The notes beneath the pieces were generated by a model. It searched no databases and was not told the DNA's origin. It saw nothing but the letters and a program-made list of their open reading frames with translations. Position numbers and translations under genes: made by a program. Positions 1-13,274 of a stretch of 64,000 nucleotides of DNA are shown here, piece after piece. Origin of the DNA: Pontederia crassipes. Taxonomy: Eukaryota; Streptophyta; Magnoliopsida; Commelinales; Pontederiaceae. The stretch is taken from assembly GCA_030549335.1 (NCBI GenBank), contig CM060194.1:33934171-33998170 (forward strand), read 5' to 3'. Every line of letters starts with the position of its first letter. Position 1 is the first letter of the stretch.

Positions 1-388
1 TCAAATTAATTTGACCCGACTCGACAATTTGATTTTTTTATAATTTTAAATATTTTTGTGTAACTTTAATCCTAAAATTGATGTAAAATTTAAAATATTA
101 AAATAATAGCTAAATATTTGAAAAAATGTTTTTATACTTTAAAATAAATATTAAATAATATAGAAAAGTAAAAAATTAGAAGAATAAAGTGATAGTTGAG
201 TAATTCAACAACCCGATCCGACCCAATTGATTGGGCTGAATTTATTGCTCATAGAAGCTTCGACCTGACCCAATTCAACCTAACTAAATATAATTGAATT
301 GGATCACATCATATTTGTTTATGGGTTTTTGGTCGGATCGGATTGGTTTGTTTCTGAGTCGGTGCAATTTGACCTATGAACATCCCTA
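1..388. mobile_element. Degenerate hAT-type MITE, cut by window edge
   Basis: The right end, a GACCTATGAACATCCCTA-like terminus at about 371-388, matches the terminus of the intact MITE at 1822-2258 with a few substitutions. The interior carries the same degenerate cgacccgatccgacc blocks around an AT-rich core. The left end lies outside the window, so no target duplication can be tested. Confidence 0.55.
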
Positions 389-717
389 CATCTAAAACAT
401 TCTTGATTAAGATAATAACTAGTGAATATTTTTGCCCTTTTCGCAAGTACAACTTAAGAGTTTTTTTTTAAAAATATTATAACAGAAAACAGCTTATGGA
501 GTTTGTTCTTAGTGTGGCGGATAGGGTTTTGTTTGTATTAATTAATTAATTTTCTTGGTGACCTACATGTAATTACATAAAGAATACGAAGTGACAAGAA
601 AATAAGAACACTAAAAGATAAATCTAACTGTTCAATTGATGATGATAATAATTAATAATACTATTTTGATAATCATCGAGCTTTTAATGTTCATGATAGT
701 CATTTTATAAGTCTTTT

Positions 718-761
<44 letters not shown>

Positions 762-1392
762 CTGAGGATTGAGTGTCAGTTTTGTTAATAGTCTACATTG
801 CTTCTTTGCTCAGCATTCATATTTATCTTTTTTCTAAAATTTTTAATATTTTCACACCTCATTTTTTTAAAAATGTTATAAATGACACGTATTAATTGTA
901 AATGTTATAAATGGCACGTTTTAAAAATACTATACACACCTCATTCCTATTAATTGTAAATGTTATAAATGACAAGTTTTAATAATATTATAAATGTTAT
1001 AAATGAAAAGTTTTAACATTAAAATATATAACATTTTTTGCATAACGCAACCCCCTTACCAATCTTCTTCTTTCTACGTTCTCTTGAAATTTTCAGTCAT
1101 TTTTTGTTTCTATTTTGTTCTTATATTTCTTACCAAATGCTTAGCCGATTTATTTGGCTTTGTGTGCAAGAGAGCTTTTTGATTAAATTTTGAACTCAAG
1201 TTTGTGCTTTCTATGAGCTTTTGATTGATCAACTGCATGGATCCCATGTCTAATAAATGATATAAACTCCTTTCACCCACTATCTCATAAATTACCGTTA
1301 AGAAATTCTTTTTTCATTACTAAAACTAACTCAATCCTTTTTTTCAGTTACTAAAACTGTTCAAGGTTAATGGGACTAATTGCAATCGCTGA
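389..1392. other. AT-rich intergenic DNA, no gene seen
   Basis: AT-rich sequence with a TA dinucleotide run (721-758) and short dispersed 'aaatgttataaatg' repeats at about 865-1010. No open frame with recognisable protein similarity was found. Confidence 0.6.
721..758. repeat. (TA)n microsatellite
   Basis: About 19 uninterrupted TA units. Confidence 0.95.
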
Positions 1393-1672
1393 CATTCCTG
1401 AGCTTAGGCGTTGTCTACGACGACCTGAGCACGTCGCCTAGTCTGTACATGTACAAGATTGCATTCATGGAGGACCTATAGCTCCCTCCCTAGCGGACAC
1501 CTCGCAGTGAGGAGCTCTCCGCGTACAAGAAGATGAACCAACGATATGGCAGAAAGCCACCTTCTGATACACAGCAACGTGCAAGGTGAAGATGGCGTTG
1601 GAAAAAAGCACCAGGTCTACTGATTTTAGCCTTGATTAGGACGTGCATGGTCATCCACGATGGCATCCTCAG
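1393..1672 (+). pseudogene. HAK/KUP/KT potassium transporter fragment
   Basis: The translation around 1400-1470 reads LGVVYDDLSTSPSLYMYK, which closely resembles the conserved first-membrane-helix region of plant HAK/KUP potassium transporters ([20 protein letters not shown]). Downstream, at about 1512-1530, EELSAYKK resembles the cytosolic-loop segment, and at about 1630-1670 RTCMVIHDGILS resembles the next helix (GTCMVIGDGVLTP). Family members are about 750-850 residues. Here roughly 60 codons between the first and second blocks are missing, there are stops and at least one frame change, and nothing C-terminal remains. I see it as a broken, internally deleted gene copy. Whether it arrived as an mRNA-derived copy or by element-mediated capture cannot be told. 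Confidence 0.7.
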
Positions 1673-1821
1673 TTTAAATAAATTTTAATTAACAAATTGT
1701 TTTTCAAAGTTGTAAGATATTCAAAAATTTATTGTAATCATAATAAAAAATTTATCATTATATTTTAAAATATTTTTATCTTGCGTGAAGCGCGAGTATA
1801 TTACCTAGTTGATAACAAAAT

Positions 1822-2258
1822 TAGGGGTGTTCAACGGGTCGGACCCAAACTAATTTGGATCGGGTCGGATCGGATCAGTGGTCGGGTCAGACCCGACCCG
1901 GCCCGAACTCGACCCGGCCAAGGGTCGGATCGGGTACGGGTTGGAATTTTCCAACCCGAGTTGACCCGACCCGATCCGATTGACCCGATATTTTATTTTT
2001 TAAATTTTTTTCTTTTTTATTTAAGCTTAAGCTTATATTTGATTTAAATTTTTTTAAAATAATGAAATAAAATATTATAAGTGCAGAAATAACATTAAAG
2101 TGTTTAAAACTTTATTTTATACTTTAAAATAAATATTAAGTAATATTTTTTATATTAAATAAATATAAAAATAGTAAGAAAAAAATTAAAAAAATAGAAA
2201 ATTCGATTTGCCCTCCCCCCAAAGCCCCTTGATTGGACCCGACCCATGAACACCCCTA
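1822..2258. mobile_element. hAT-type MITE with 8-bp target duplication
   Basis: Terminal inverted repeats TAGGGGTGTTCA and TGAACACCCCTA are perfect over 12 bp. They are flanked by the 8-bp direct repeat aacaaaat (1814-1821 and 2259-2266), as expected for hAT transposition. The 437-bp interior has GC-rich cgggtcggatcgg blocks at both sides and an AT-rich core. There is no transposase, so it is non-autonomous. The 88-codon open frame over its left half is not a gene. Confidence 0.88.
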
Positions 2259-2870
2259 AACAAAATACTCAAAATTAATATGTTTTCCATGTAATTAGTT
2301 ATTTTAAAAAATGATTATGACTTTTTTATATTCAGACAGTGGAAGTACGATAATAAGATATGAAATTAATTATTGGATTTTCATCTTTAGAAGTAATGAC
2401 AGAAGTGATTTTTTATTTTACTTTTATTTTGGATTACATGTTAAAAGATAATTAGTAAACTAATGAAAGGGAACCCAAACAGTTTAAAGAACACTATTTT
2501 TTCTTAAATGCGTAACTAAATGTCATTGGTTATCTCATTTTTTAAAACAAAAATTGGGGAAAACATAAAATTTCTAAGAAAATATCAAAGAAATGATGTC
2601 AAGTTTGAAAATAGATAATTTCCAAAACTAATTGTATGTATATGTATATGAAGAATGCCAGTTGTCTACTTTTACCCAATATGAGAACTCTAAGTTCATT
2701 AAAAGATATTATACTTAATCAACATGGGTTGAAATAATAAGGGTTCTCTAATAACCGACAATCAGAAAAGATAAAAAATAAAAAAAAATGAAATCAAATT
2801 TGAATTAGGAATGGCCGCCCAAAGAAGAGAAACAAGATTAAAAAAGAAATCAAAGCTTAATAGGAGTCCT
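2259..2870. other. AT-rich DNA, nothing recognised
   Basis: No coding similarity, terminal repeats or structured RNA were recognised. Confidence 0.5.
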
Positions 2871-4860
2871 ATGCTATAAAAATAATTTAAACCCTAAACT
2901 CTTTTCTTTTTCCCTTGGGAACACACGAATTTTCCTTCTCCCTTCGGTTCATCTCTCCCGCTGGACGCTGCTGGAAGGCCGACCTTCGTCAGAGAGGCAA
3001 GTTGAGAGGACCAACGACCCTTTTCCCTTTTCTTCCTCTCACGTACACCTTTCTGTAGCAAGATTTTGTGACTGCTCTCCGTTGAACCGTGCAGGTCAGG
3101 AACAAGGGGAAGAACAGGAGAGAAACAGGGGGAATTGATCATTAGGTTTCGAGGTTCAGATCGAAGAATGGATTGATCGCGAATAGAGGTGGGTGAATCG
3201 AAATCACCTTGCATGACCTCTGAATTATCCTAACACGTGCCCTAATTGATTATGAAACGAAAAGGATCAAGAAGAAGTGTTCCTAGGGTTCTTGTTTGAT
3301 TTCTGAATTATTGTTTGAATTATTTGATTTCTGATTGTTTGATTGTTTGAATTGATTCTTTCTGTTCTACGGTGTTTGATTGATTGCTAGGCGTAGAAAT
3401 TAGATTAGGATGAGTTGGTGTAAGGAATTCTCAAGAGAAGTCGAATTCTACAATTTTTCTGGACGCCGACCGGTCGACCGGTCCGCAGGCATTGCCAGCA
3501 ACCGGTCGATCGATAACTTACCTAGAGCCAAATCCTGCATATGTCGACCGGTCGACCGATCCCTGTCACAGATCGACCGATCCTTATCCACCGGTCGACC
3601 GTTCAACTGAACGGATCGACCGACCTATTTAGACCCGACTTGACCCACTGAGCGACCGATCTTAATAGACCGGTCGACCGATCCGCAGACCATCAGTCGA
3701 TCGTTCCCCTGAATCGGTCGACCGATTCTCAGAAAACATTTCTATTAGATTTATTAATTATTTTCCTTTTTAATCCTAATATTGTGTATGTACCATTGAT
3801 CATATTGTCTGACCCCACAAAGATCCCTCACTGATTTACATGATCTATTCTCTTCTTGATTTGTTTCTCATTGATCTTATCGTATACATTACACAAAGAA
3901 CAAAGAGCCACAAGTTATTAAAAGCGACTAATAAGTTCAGATGAAAGATTAATAATGGGTTGCTAGTCCAAGCAAAGTGCAACAAGATAAGGGTAGCTCC
4001 CTTGGTCTTGGTTTGATCACCACCCGCACAAGGTCGTATCATTTGCTTGGCATACCCCAAGAATTAAAGGCACATAAAATCATCCTGATTTTAATAATAA
4101 TCCAAGATCAAGAAGCATGTTCAAATCAAGTCAAGTATGTCATGATTTCAAGTTTACTAAACATCATTGATTCTCATAATTCATGTTCTATTCTGATTCT
4201 TATTCTTATTCCTATTATGATCCATGATACTGACATGTTATTTTTCACGTTCAAGTCAAGCATGATTATTTATTACTGATTATTATATTCATGTCATGCA
4301 TTGTATATCATGTGGTTCTCCACTAGACTATAAAGTTTACGGGAGGACTTCCTCCCCTATGTTTGATTTCCACAGGACCAGGTCAGTGACGTGGTGGAAT
4401 AGGTGTGTGGTGATGAAGCTCTGGCAATAGAACAACACATGAACCATAGGGTTTTTTAGAGTGTTTATTGGTTTTCATTTACCTTCCGCATTTTAAATTC
4501 ATGATGTAAAACTTATTTTATTTCTTAGCAATGACTTCTGCATATTTAAGTTATCATTTTCTTTATTTCTTTCTTCTGCTGACGTGTCTCGGTTCTTGGC
4601 TGAGATATGATCAATATTATGGTCAAAATCATAACATATCATAGCGTCTCCAGGTTGGTCTTCGCCACGTAGCGGGGGTCGATTTGAGGGCGTTATAAGT
4701 TCCTCCTCGCTTAAGTAAGATCTCGAGTTCGAGTCTCTTAGAATGAGAACTTCACCTGCCACTGTCAGGTATGTGACCCCAGAAGGCTCCATGATGGACC
4801 GATCTTCTAACATATAGTATATGAAAACTTTAAACATTTTTGCATGCTAGTTAATCATAA
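2871..4860 (+). mobile_element. Possible LTR-retrotransposon LTR remnant
   Basis: A TATA-like motif (gctataaaaa at 2873) is followed by aaaccctaa and a pyrimidine-rich leader-like stretch. About 1.4 kb further on (4325-4390) comes 'gggaggacttcctcccctatg', a motif I associate with plant gypsy LTRs. No TG...CA ends, primer-binding site or target duplication were found, so the assignment is tentative. The alternative is the promoter and 5' leader of a dead gene. Confidence 0.3.
3463..3727. repeat. Cluster of CGGTCGACCG-type palindromes
   Basis: About a dozen exact or near copies of the palindrome cggtcgaccg are interspersed at irregular 15-40 bp spacing in about 260 bp. A similar but more diverged cluster lies at 53461-53690 inside a solo LTR. 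The 66-codon frame across it is a by-product of the repeat. Confidence 0.8.
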
Positions 4861-6058
4861 TCACATAAGTCCTATGTTTTGGAAAAAATGACATTTTCTG
4901 CTATTTAAGAGATGGTAGGTTGAATTGTGTATATATCATGATATCAAATTTATATCTCCTATGGAATCTTATGTTCATATTTTTGTTTTTCGATTCCATA
5001 AATGATGCATAACACCTCTCCATCTCATAGTCACCAAAGCTTGCATTGGGTTTCCAAACTTCCAAAACTTGTCTTTGTCAGAAATTCAAACTCTTGTACT
5101 ACGTTTGGTAATTAGAATTAGGCAGAATCAGCACCTACCAATCTGTCAAATGATATGATATTTGATGGAATCAAATCAAGAATCCAATGTGGAAACTAGG
5201 GGTTGCGTGACAATTTTTCAATTTTTTTATGGGACAACACCTTTTCCAATTTTGTTTTTTTTTTCTTTTCCTTATTTTATCTCTATTATAGTTTTCTCAC
5301 AAAACAAATTATTTATTAAATATAATATATTTATTATAAAAATGATTAATATAATATTATTTATTAATTATTACTTAAGTAAAAATGTTTAATATTTCAT
5401 TAATTATGATTATTAAAAATGTTTTATATTAAATAATATATTTTAACAATTTTTTCAACAAAAAATTTATTTTATAGTTTTATCTTTATTAATTAATAAA
5501 ATTATATTTTATATTTATAATACCTATTTTATATTCAAATATTCATTAAAATTAATCTATCATATTTACTTTTTCTTACTACATTAACTACTTGATTTCC
5601 ATCATTGCATTCCACTTCATTCAAACATACTCTGAACTAATATGTCAATTCAATTATTCATGTAGAACTCGAAAGAACTACGATTTTAATGTCAAACACA
5701 GTTATGAAGTCAAGAATGAACACCAAGGACTCAGGGATAGTGAATTACAAAACGTAGATCTTTATACCACTAGCTTGTTGCGTATCTTAGATAGAATAAG
5801 CATCAAACAATAAAATAAATTTAGGTTTAATTGGATAATGAAAGGGATAAGAATACTTAAAAATTTTATTTTGCCACCATGCTTAGACATAAAAGGGATC
5901 ACATAACCTCTATTGAGAATCAAAACGTTATTATCATTATGCAATACCAAGATATCGTGGATGCTTTTGTTAAGCTTCACACTAACTATTGGAATCCTTA
6001 CACATGCCCTCCTATTGACCCTTCTTGTTGGACTTCCTTGAACAATTCCATACATACA
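4861..6058. other. AT-rich DNA with a possible MITE
   Basis: About 5098-5627 begins with 'ctacgtttggtaattag' and ends with 'cattcaaacatac', weakly inverted ends of the kind seen in short non-autonomous elements. No convincing target duplication. The rest shows nothing recognisable. Confidence 0.3.
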
Positions 6059-7530
6059 CACTACAAGAAAATTGTCATTTTTCGACGGACAATTTCTAAC
6101 GGATAGAAATCCGTCGCAATTTGCGACGGATTTTGTGATAGAAATATTTTCGATGGATTTTTCGATAGTTACAACCGTCAGAAATAAAAATAATAAATTA
6201 TGTAATTTATTATATTATTATTTTATTTTTTGATGATTAGAAACCTCAATATTTCCGACGAATATCCATCCGTCACAATTTTCGACGGATTTTCCGACGG
6301 AAATGAAAATAATAAATTATGTAATTTATTATATTATTATTTTATTTTTTAATGATTAGGAACATCGATATTTCCGACGGATATCCATCCGTCGTAATTT
6401 CCAATGGATTTTTCGATGGTCACAATCGTTGAAAATGAAAATAATAAATTATGTAATTTATTATATTATTATTTTATTTTTCGACGATTAGGAACGTCGA
6501 TATTTCCGACGGATATCCATCTGTCGTAATTTTTGATGGTCGTAATCGTCGGTAAATGTATAATAATATAATATGAAGAGTATTTTATTAATATATTTAG
6601 CGACAGTTCAAACCGTCGCAATTTTCGACGGTTCCGACTGTCGATAATAATTAGCGACGGTTCAAACTATCGGTAAAAAAATATTATATATACTAAATAT
6701 AGTATTTTATTTTTATAATTAAATAATTTTTGACGGTCACAACCGTCGATAACTTTAAAAATAATTAATATTTGCTTTTTCGACGGTCGGAGCCGTCGGT
6801 AATTAAAATTTCATTATCCCATTTTTTTTCATTTTCCCGCTTTCCCATCTTTCCACTTATGTATTATAATATATATCTATATATACTCCCTCTCCTCTCT
6901 CTCTCTCCCTCTATTTCTTTATTTCTTTCCCCCTCTCCTCTCTCTCTCCCTCTCCCTCTCCCTGCCGGTGAGCCTCCCGACCGGACGTCAAGCGTCGATC
7001 GCCAGCAACCCATCCCGCAGGCGTCTCTCTCTCTCTCCCCCCTCCCTAGCCCGAACCGCCAGGCGGCCGGCCAGCCTCTGACGGCCGGATCCAACCGCGA
7101 GCGGCCGGCCAGCCGCTGGACCGCTAGCGGCCGAATCTCGGCCGCTGGCTGCTGGCCTTCGGATTGGCCACCTGGTGGCCGAATCTGGCCGTCGACCGTC
7201 AGCAACCGGCTAAGTTTTTTTATATTATAAAAATTCTTTGCGACGATTTTGCTTCGGTGGTCGTCGTGCAATCGTCGAAATTTTGGGCGGTAGCAACCGT
7301 CAAAATTTTTGGCGGTAGCAACCGCCGATATTTGCTGCGGTCGACGAAACCGTCGAAAACTTCGGTGGTCGTGACTGTCGAAAATCCGTCGAAATTTCTG
7401 ATGTTTCTTTCCCAACCGTTGGAAATTAATTTGCGACGATCGTTTTTCGGACGAATCGGTTCCGTCGAAAAAACCGTCGGTAATGACATTTTTGATGGTT
7501 TTCGGGGTAATTCCCTTATTTCTTGTAGTG
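6059..7530. mobile_element. Non-autonomous CACTA (En/Spm) element
   Basis: It begins CACTACAAGAAAATTG and ends TTTCTTGTAGTG, with a 3-bp target duplication aca (6056-6058 and 7531-7533), the hallmark of CACTA elements. Subterminal regions are packed with short direct and inverted copies of cgacggtt/aaccgtcg, the presumed transposase-binding repeats. The centre holds a CT-rich run (about 6885-6965) and a GC-rich segment (6960-7210) rich in cggccgg motifs. That segment resembles the GC-rich segment at 41510-42110 of the large CACTA element, suggesting a deletion derivative of the same lineage. No transposase is encoded; the long frames at 6772-7556 are composition artefacts. Confidence 0.9.
6181..6540. 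repeat. Three ~120-bp tandem repeats in CACTA end
   Basis: Three tandem copies starting near 6185, 6303 and 6432. Each contains the AT palindrome-like 'aataataaattatgtaatt' stretch followed by a gatgattaggaac block and 'tttccgacggatatccatc'. Copies two and three are most alike. Confidence 0.8.
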
Positions 7531-7789
7531 ACAATACTTGCATCTCCTATCACCAACTAGGAAATTAGAGAAATATTTTGAATAATGGCAAATAGCATGG
7601 CCTCAATGATTGAAAATCTTATCTTAGAATCTATAAGAATTATTAAGATATCATTAATTTTGATACATATTAGTGATTAAAATCTTCTTTAGCATTGTTC
7701 ATCTAAATTGAAATTGAGAGGCACTACCTAGATCTTCATTCCAAATAAACAAAATCATAAAATAATATTTGATTATAGGACTGTGCCCT

Positions 7790-9440
7790 AATGTAATGTT
7801 ATTTACATAGAAGCTGCATAAATTATTGTCAATAGGTTGAAACCCACCTTACCTCTCAAAATTGGTCAGAATAAGTGTGCATTTGGAGCTAATAAGTCAT
7901 GTAGGTTAGCATCCTCTTGGCTCAGGAGATTACTCATTTACTAAATAATGGAAGAAAAAAATAAGGTTATTAAGGGAGATATGTCCTTAAAGATTTTGAT
8001 AGGATTTCTGAAATGTTATTAAGTCTATCATGAAACATATGAACTATCTTGATAACTTTATTGCTTGAGTCATGGCTTATGTTGAATTCCCATGTTTTTC
8101 GTTTTATGATAATTCTATGCAATCATCCATCAATACACACAAAGTGATTAGAAAAAGTGGCCTCTTGTCCCACTACATATTCATCCTAGTCACAAATTCT
8201 CTCATCATTATTGAATTAGACAATTAACACAATGACCTTAGTTCTTTTCTCCTTAGGAATATTTTCACTCAAATAAAATATATATTACTTTGCATTGATG
8301 CCAATGTTCCTAATTGCAAGAAACTTCTAAGAGTGCTTAATATATATTATCTCCTCATGAAAATTTGACTATACTTCTCTTCGAGGATTTGTAATAGCAC
8401 AAAAATGCTATTAAATGAACCTTAATGTTGAAATGGATAAGTTCCCCTTTAGTTATTATGGTAAGTTCATCTTCTATTAAGGACGCAATATGCATACTAC
8501 AGTAGATATACTCAACTCTATATGGAAAGGCAAAACATTGAACCCTCTTGATAAGGCTCCTCTAATGGTTGGTTATTCACTCTTAAATCATAATTATCTT
8601 CTATATATGTATATAGTGGACTAATCTACTCCTAGAGAAGCATTCAAGAAATTTTTTGTAGTCAACAAATGGAGATTAAAATAAAAGATTTTACATCTCA
8701 TCAACTAGAGTATTGTACCGCTACCATCAAGTTTCTATGATCATAGCATAAGAAATCTACATCATATCCTCACTTCATTGCTATCTAAGAAGTCCTTATT
8801 GTATTAAATAGTAATGATATCTAGATTCCTTTTGTAAAGAACAAATATAATAAGCTCCAACCACGATACCATCCTCATGATGATAACAAAAATCTTCATG
8901 GTGGCGTAGGTAACAATTGAAATTAGGTTTGACCTAAAAATCACATTACTAATAGATTTAACACTTGTGCTATGCTTGATCTAGGTAACAATTGAAATTA
9001 GGTTATTTTGCACACCTTTAAGCATGTTGCCTACATGTATAAATGCCACTGCTCCTTTTATGACTATGAATGTGTGTGATTTAATCGTTAATCGACATTG
9101 GAAAATGAATCGATTGCAAACTTATTATGATAACTCCTCAATTGCATGTATCACCTCAATTTTCTTGCCTTCTTTATGCAGTAATGATGAGTGATTATGG
9201 ATGGATGCCCATAGTAATGCGAAAGTTTATGTTTCAATGTGCAACCAAGCCTCTCCTTCGCTGTTCATACTTCTTAAGGATTAAAATTTTCTTATGTAAA
9301 CTTGATCACAATCAGCTTCCCACGCTAAATATGATGGATCATGAACTTTGATTCTCACATTTACTCAACTTGTCTATTATGCAGAAAGTACTTGAAAAAG
9401 ACCACCACCTCTTTTTTCTTGGAGCATGTTTTCTAAAGAA
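7790..9440 (+). pseudogene. Decayed LINE (L1-type) reverse-transcriptase remnant
   Basis: Broken translations follow the order of a plant L1-type LINE pol. Near 7830 NRLKPTLPLKIGQNKCAFGA resembles the RT 'NRLKPVLPxxISxxQSAFVPGR' motif. Near 8030-8110 comes MKHMNYLDNFIA-WVMAYVEFP. At 8160-8210 the PL-PYIFILVTNSLS motif follows. Near 9080-9120 a C-terminal DLIVNRHWKMNRL segment appears, then a region like the zinc-binding domain that follows RT. Stops and frameshifts are frequent and the YADD catalytic centre is not intact. No target duplication or poly(A) end was resolved. Confidence 0.6.
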
Positions 9441-11224
9441 AAATCAAACACCCATTAGAACTTGTTCATCTAATCAAATTTTTAAATTCCCATCATTATA
9501 TTTTTCTTTCAAATACCAAAATCGTAATTTTTCTGTCTAATTGATTAGTTTTTTAGAACTAAAAAGAATTTAAGTTCTTGCATACAAACACAACCATAAG
9601 GACCACTTGGAAATTAGGGGACTGGACTATGGTGGGTTAACATTTAAATCAAGTTTCTATGCTTAAGTTTCATTCATTGTTTGCATTATGTTTGTGAGGA
9701 ATGTGTAATATGAGAAATTATACTCATTTTAATCTCATGTGGGCAACCATCCGTACAGCATGGAGCATTAGGCCTCAAGGGTATGTTTGACAATCAACTA
9801 ATTGAGGGGTAGGATGAGATGTTGTAGTTAGAGATAGAGTGGTAGGGTGTGGTGTGTCATTAGAAACTTTATGTTTGAATAATAAATTGTAAAAAATGAT
9901 GGATTAGAGAATGAAAGTTTTATTTACTAAAAAGTCAATTTTATCCTTTATTATATATAAACTATATATAATATCTAATTAATAATAAATATTTCTTTAC
10001 CACTTAATTTATTTTGTTTTGCCTATTTTTCTATTTTATTATATTCTTTATTTTTTCTCATAACTATTATATATGCAAAAACTTAGGTCGTGCATCGGCT
10101 TATCTTAGCTAACGCTTGGGGAATCTTAGAGGGAGTACACAAATGCATATAGCTAAGGCTCAAGAATGTTTGATTAGAATCACACATGACTCATCAATCC
10201 AAGAGCAAAATGTCCCTCACAACTTTAGATCATCCATGGTATTTGGCATCATATAACAAGTTATTTACTTTACACAATGTTTCCACAAAATAACTTAGTG
10301 CATACTTGTTGTCTAATTTTAGATGAGAATTACCTTATGACACTCTCATTATTCTCTTTAGTACATCCTTCAAATCTTATATTCAAGGATCCCCTGTTTG
10401 ATGTTAATAAATGTTTACAAAAAAGAAAGTAAAAGATTGGAACAATATGCAATCTTGCCCTTCTATTTTTCTTGTGTCATGGGCTACTTGAGGCCCCTAA
10501 TGTCCAGGACTACTAGCACCCAACTAATCCGAAGTCGAAATGATAAAATAGTAATGATTTATTTCTTAGTCAACGTGATGATTCTAGTGATAAATCCCAA
10601 GGCTATTAGCACTTTTCAACTACTTGGGACTCAACTCTTATCTATTGAGTCGACCAACACTAGTTAAATCTTGGCCTTCTACATTGGATCATTAACATTT
10701 CACATTAATATTATGTTTAATGTTATGACATTGGAGGGAAGATCGGGTGGGAGAGAAAAAAATCATATAAAATACTTTATTTTCAAAGCATCAGCTTTAT
10801 ATACAAATAAATGGTTAAACAAGTTTTCAATTAACACGAAATCCATCTTTTTTTATGTGGCATAAAACCATTAATTTCAAAATTAATAGTAATAGAAGAG
10901 TGTTAAGCACATTCTTATTACTAGAATTCATAATGAAGTTCAAAATGCCTAAAAAGGGTTGTCATGTGATTGATTTTTCACAAACTTTTTGGATATCATT
11001 TTCAACATCACTCTGAGTTTTCCCTTACTAATGAAAACCAAAGTTTAGCTTCTTTGTCTCATATCCATTAATGGGTATTTCTTACTTTTTATCAAATAAT
11101 TAATGTATTTTTTACTTTTTATAAAATATTTGAAATGCAAAATATTTAATCTAATATAAAAACTATTAAATGGATTAGTTATTATGTTCCCATAAATATA
11201 TCTCTAATGCACATAATTACACTT

Positions 11225-11226
<2 letters not shown>

Positions 11227-11260
<34 letters not shown>
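11227..11260. repeat. (AT)n microsatellite
   Basis: About 17 uninterrupted AT units. Confidence 0.95.
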
Positions 11261-11264
<4 letters not shown>

Positions 11265-12018
11265 TTATGCTCATTTATGTTATTTATAATAATGGATATA
11301 AGGAGGTGTCAAGTTGTATGGAAAAAACTTACCTATCATTATTTTTAAGTTTTATGCAGCAACCAATAATTATTATATGGGTAAAATGTTTGTACAACTC
11401 GATCTTTAGTTGTAATGTATAGCTAACATCACAATCATTTGATCTGTTAATCAAGGCATTTCAAGAAAACCTAGCAGAGAGCAAATAAAATGATGTGCAA
11501 GGATGGTGGATAGGATTCTCACATGCAGACTCATACATCTTCGGTGAGTGTCAAGGAAGCGAGTTGAACTACAATGAATAGGATTCTCGAGTGCAGAGAC
11601 AAGTGAGCAATATATCGAAGCATCATCAAGGAGGCGACATGCGACAACCGCAGAGGCTAGCATGAGTAGGTGAGAGGCGAGCAATCGTGGACTTCGATAA
11701 ATGACATATTCTTTATGAAAGTAATATAAAAAGGAGTTAATTGGATGATAATGAAGTCTTTTGATTTGAACATTGAACTAGTTATTTAGAATTTTTACTT
11801 ATTTGTTATTGAGAGAGGGTGTAGATTTGTTACAATTGTCTAGTTCTAAAGAAATTTAGGGTGAGCATGATATGAGTCGACACAATCGACTTGGACCGCA
11901 CCTACACCTGGAGTAAATTTGATCCAGGATTGGGTCTAGTAACAAGGAAACTCAATGGGTTCTGGCTCATGTCAGCATCCTAAAAACATGTCCCATGACC
12001 CGATCTAGATAATACATT

Positions 12019-12023
<5 letters not shown>

Positions 12024-12066
<43 letters not shown>
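12024..12066. repeat. (TA)n microsatellite
   Basis: About 21 TA units, nearly uninterrupted. Confidence 0.95.
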
Positions 12067-12067
<1 letters not shown>

Positions 12068-13274
12068 CCTATAGTTGTTAATAAATTGAACATGTGACTC
12101 GGGAGTGCTCTAAAATGTAAAATCCCTAGATGGCACTCTGCTCATTGAGTCATTGACGGCGGTTGTTGTTGGTACGCTAGTGTCCTGTGTGATCGTGCCC
12201 GACTATTCGTTGGACCACTACTTGATCCCCTCCTTTCCCTTCCCTAGTTCAATCGACGAATAGTCTAGTCGGTCAAAGAATCCACATCGGTGTAGCAGGC
12301 TCTCCTAACTTCTCACTTCTGAATCCCTAGGTACGTTGTCCACCGAACTACTGCACAATCCCCTCATCTTTCTTTGGCGTGGATTACTTCAATCTCTAGC
12401 AAAGATATCTTGTTTTCTCTCCGATTTGTGTTGTTCCTATTTTGGATTCCTTTGAACTCTTTCAAATCCCCTCCTTTGATTTTCTTTTTGGGCTTTAAGT
12501 GTGAGAACTTGGAGAGACAAGTCAAAAGGAGATTGTGTGGTATTATGCAGATTGATTTTTCATTAACTGGCATAGGCACCATCAATCTTGTGCAAAATGT
12601 CCGCTCCATGTTTTTGCTTCTTTTTTGTCATAAGCATTTCTTGTCTCCATGTATGCTATATTTGCAGCAAAAACAATTAGTATTATTGCACAAAAACAAT
12701 CTTGTGCAAAAGGGTCTGCCAATCATCTGATGCTTGTCTTGGATTTTATTGCAAGATGACAATCTTGATGTCTTATTATTTGAAAACTTGATTATTATTT
12801 GAAAACTTGACTGTTATTTGAAAAATTGACAATTATTTGAAAACTTCATGTAATGTTTTAGGAACTACTTGTTTACTTATTAAAATGGTGATTATGCCCT
12901 CTTCAAATTATGCTATCACTTTTTCATGTTTTTTTTCAATAAAAAAGTCGATATCATTCCTAGTTTGTCTCCTGGTCCTGGTATTGGGTCAAATAAATTT
13001 TAACCCGACATCGAGGGACTTGATCCTAGGTTTGCCCTGTCCTAAAGAATTCTTTGCACTAACCATGTTATCTTAAAGAGGGAAAAGGATACGACAGTTT
13101 AGAGTCCATTTTTTAGGATTTTTTGTATTCGTCATTTGCTAGGAAGGAATCATCGCTAGCTCCGGAGACTGGACACTATCGAAGACGATAGTGGTTTAGG
13201 GTCAAACTTGTAGAATTTGTTCCACTCGCCACTCTACTTGGAGGAATTCACTCTTTGGGTTTGGGCGGAAGACT

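Larger units (their letters stand above)
9441..13274. other. Long non-coding stretch, no gene recognised
   Basis: Contains two TA microsatellites (11227-11260, 12024-12066) and a sequence starting 'gggtatgtttgacaatcaac' near 9778 that may be a decayed short transposon. A direct reiteration of 'tgaaaacttgactattattt' lies at 12780-12845. Open frames here (longest 118 codons at 12374) lack similarity I can recognise and have no supporting splice or codon signals. Confidence 0.5.

Noticed and set aside
4499..4837. 112-codon - strand frame
   Set aside because: No recognisable domain; overlaps a probable LTR remnant and lacks supporting signals.
6181..6540. Regular ~120-bp repeats considered as a CRISPR-like array
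   Set aside because: Whole units are repeated without unique spacers, the genome is eukaryotic, and the repeats are CACTA subterminal sequence.
6772..7556. 152-codon + strand and 230-codon - strand frames in the small CACTA element
   Set aside because: CT-rich and CGG-rich low-complexity sequence inside a non-autonomous element; no recognised domain.
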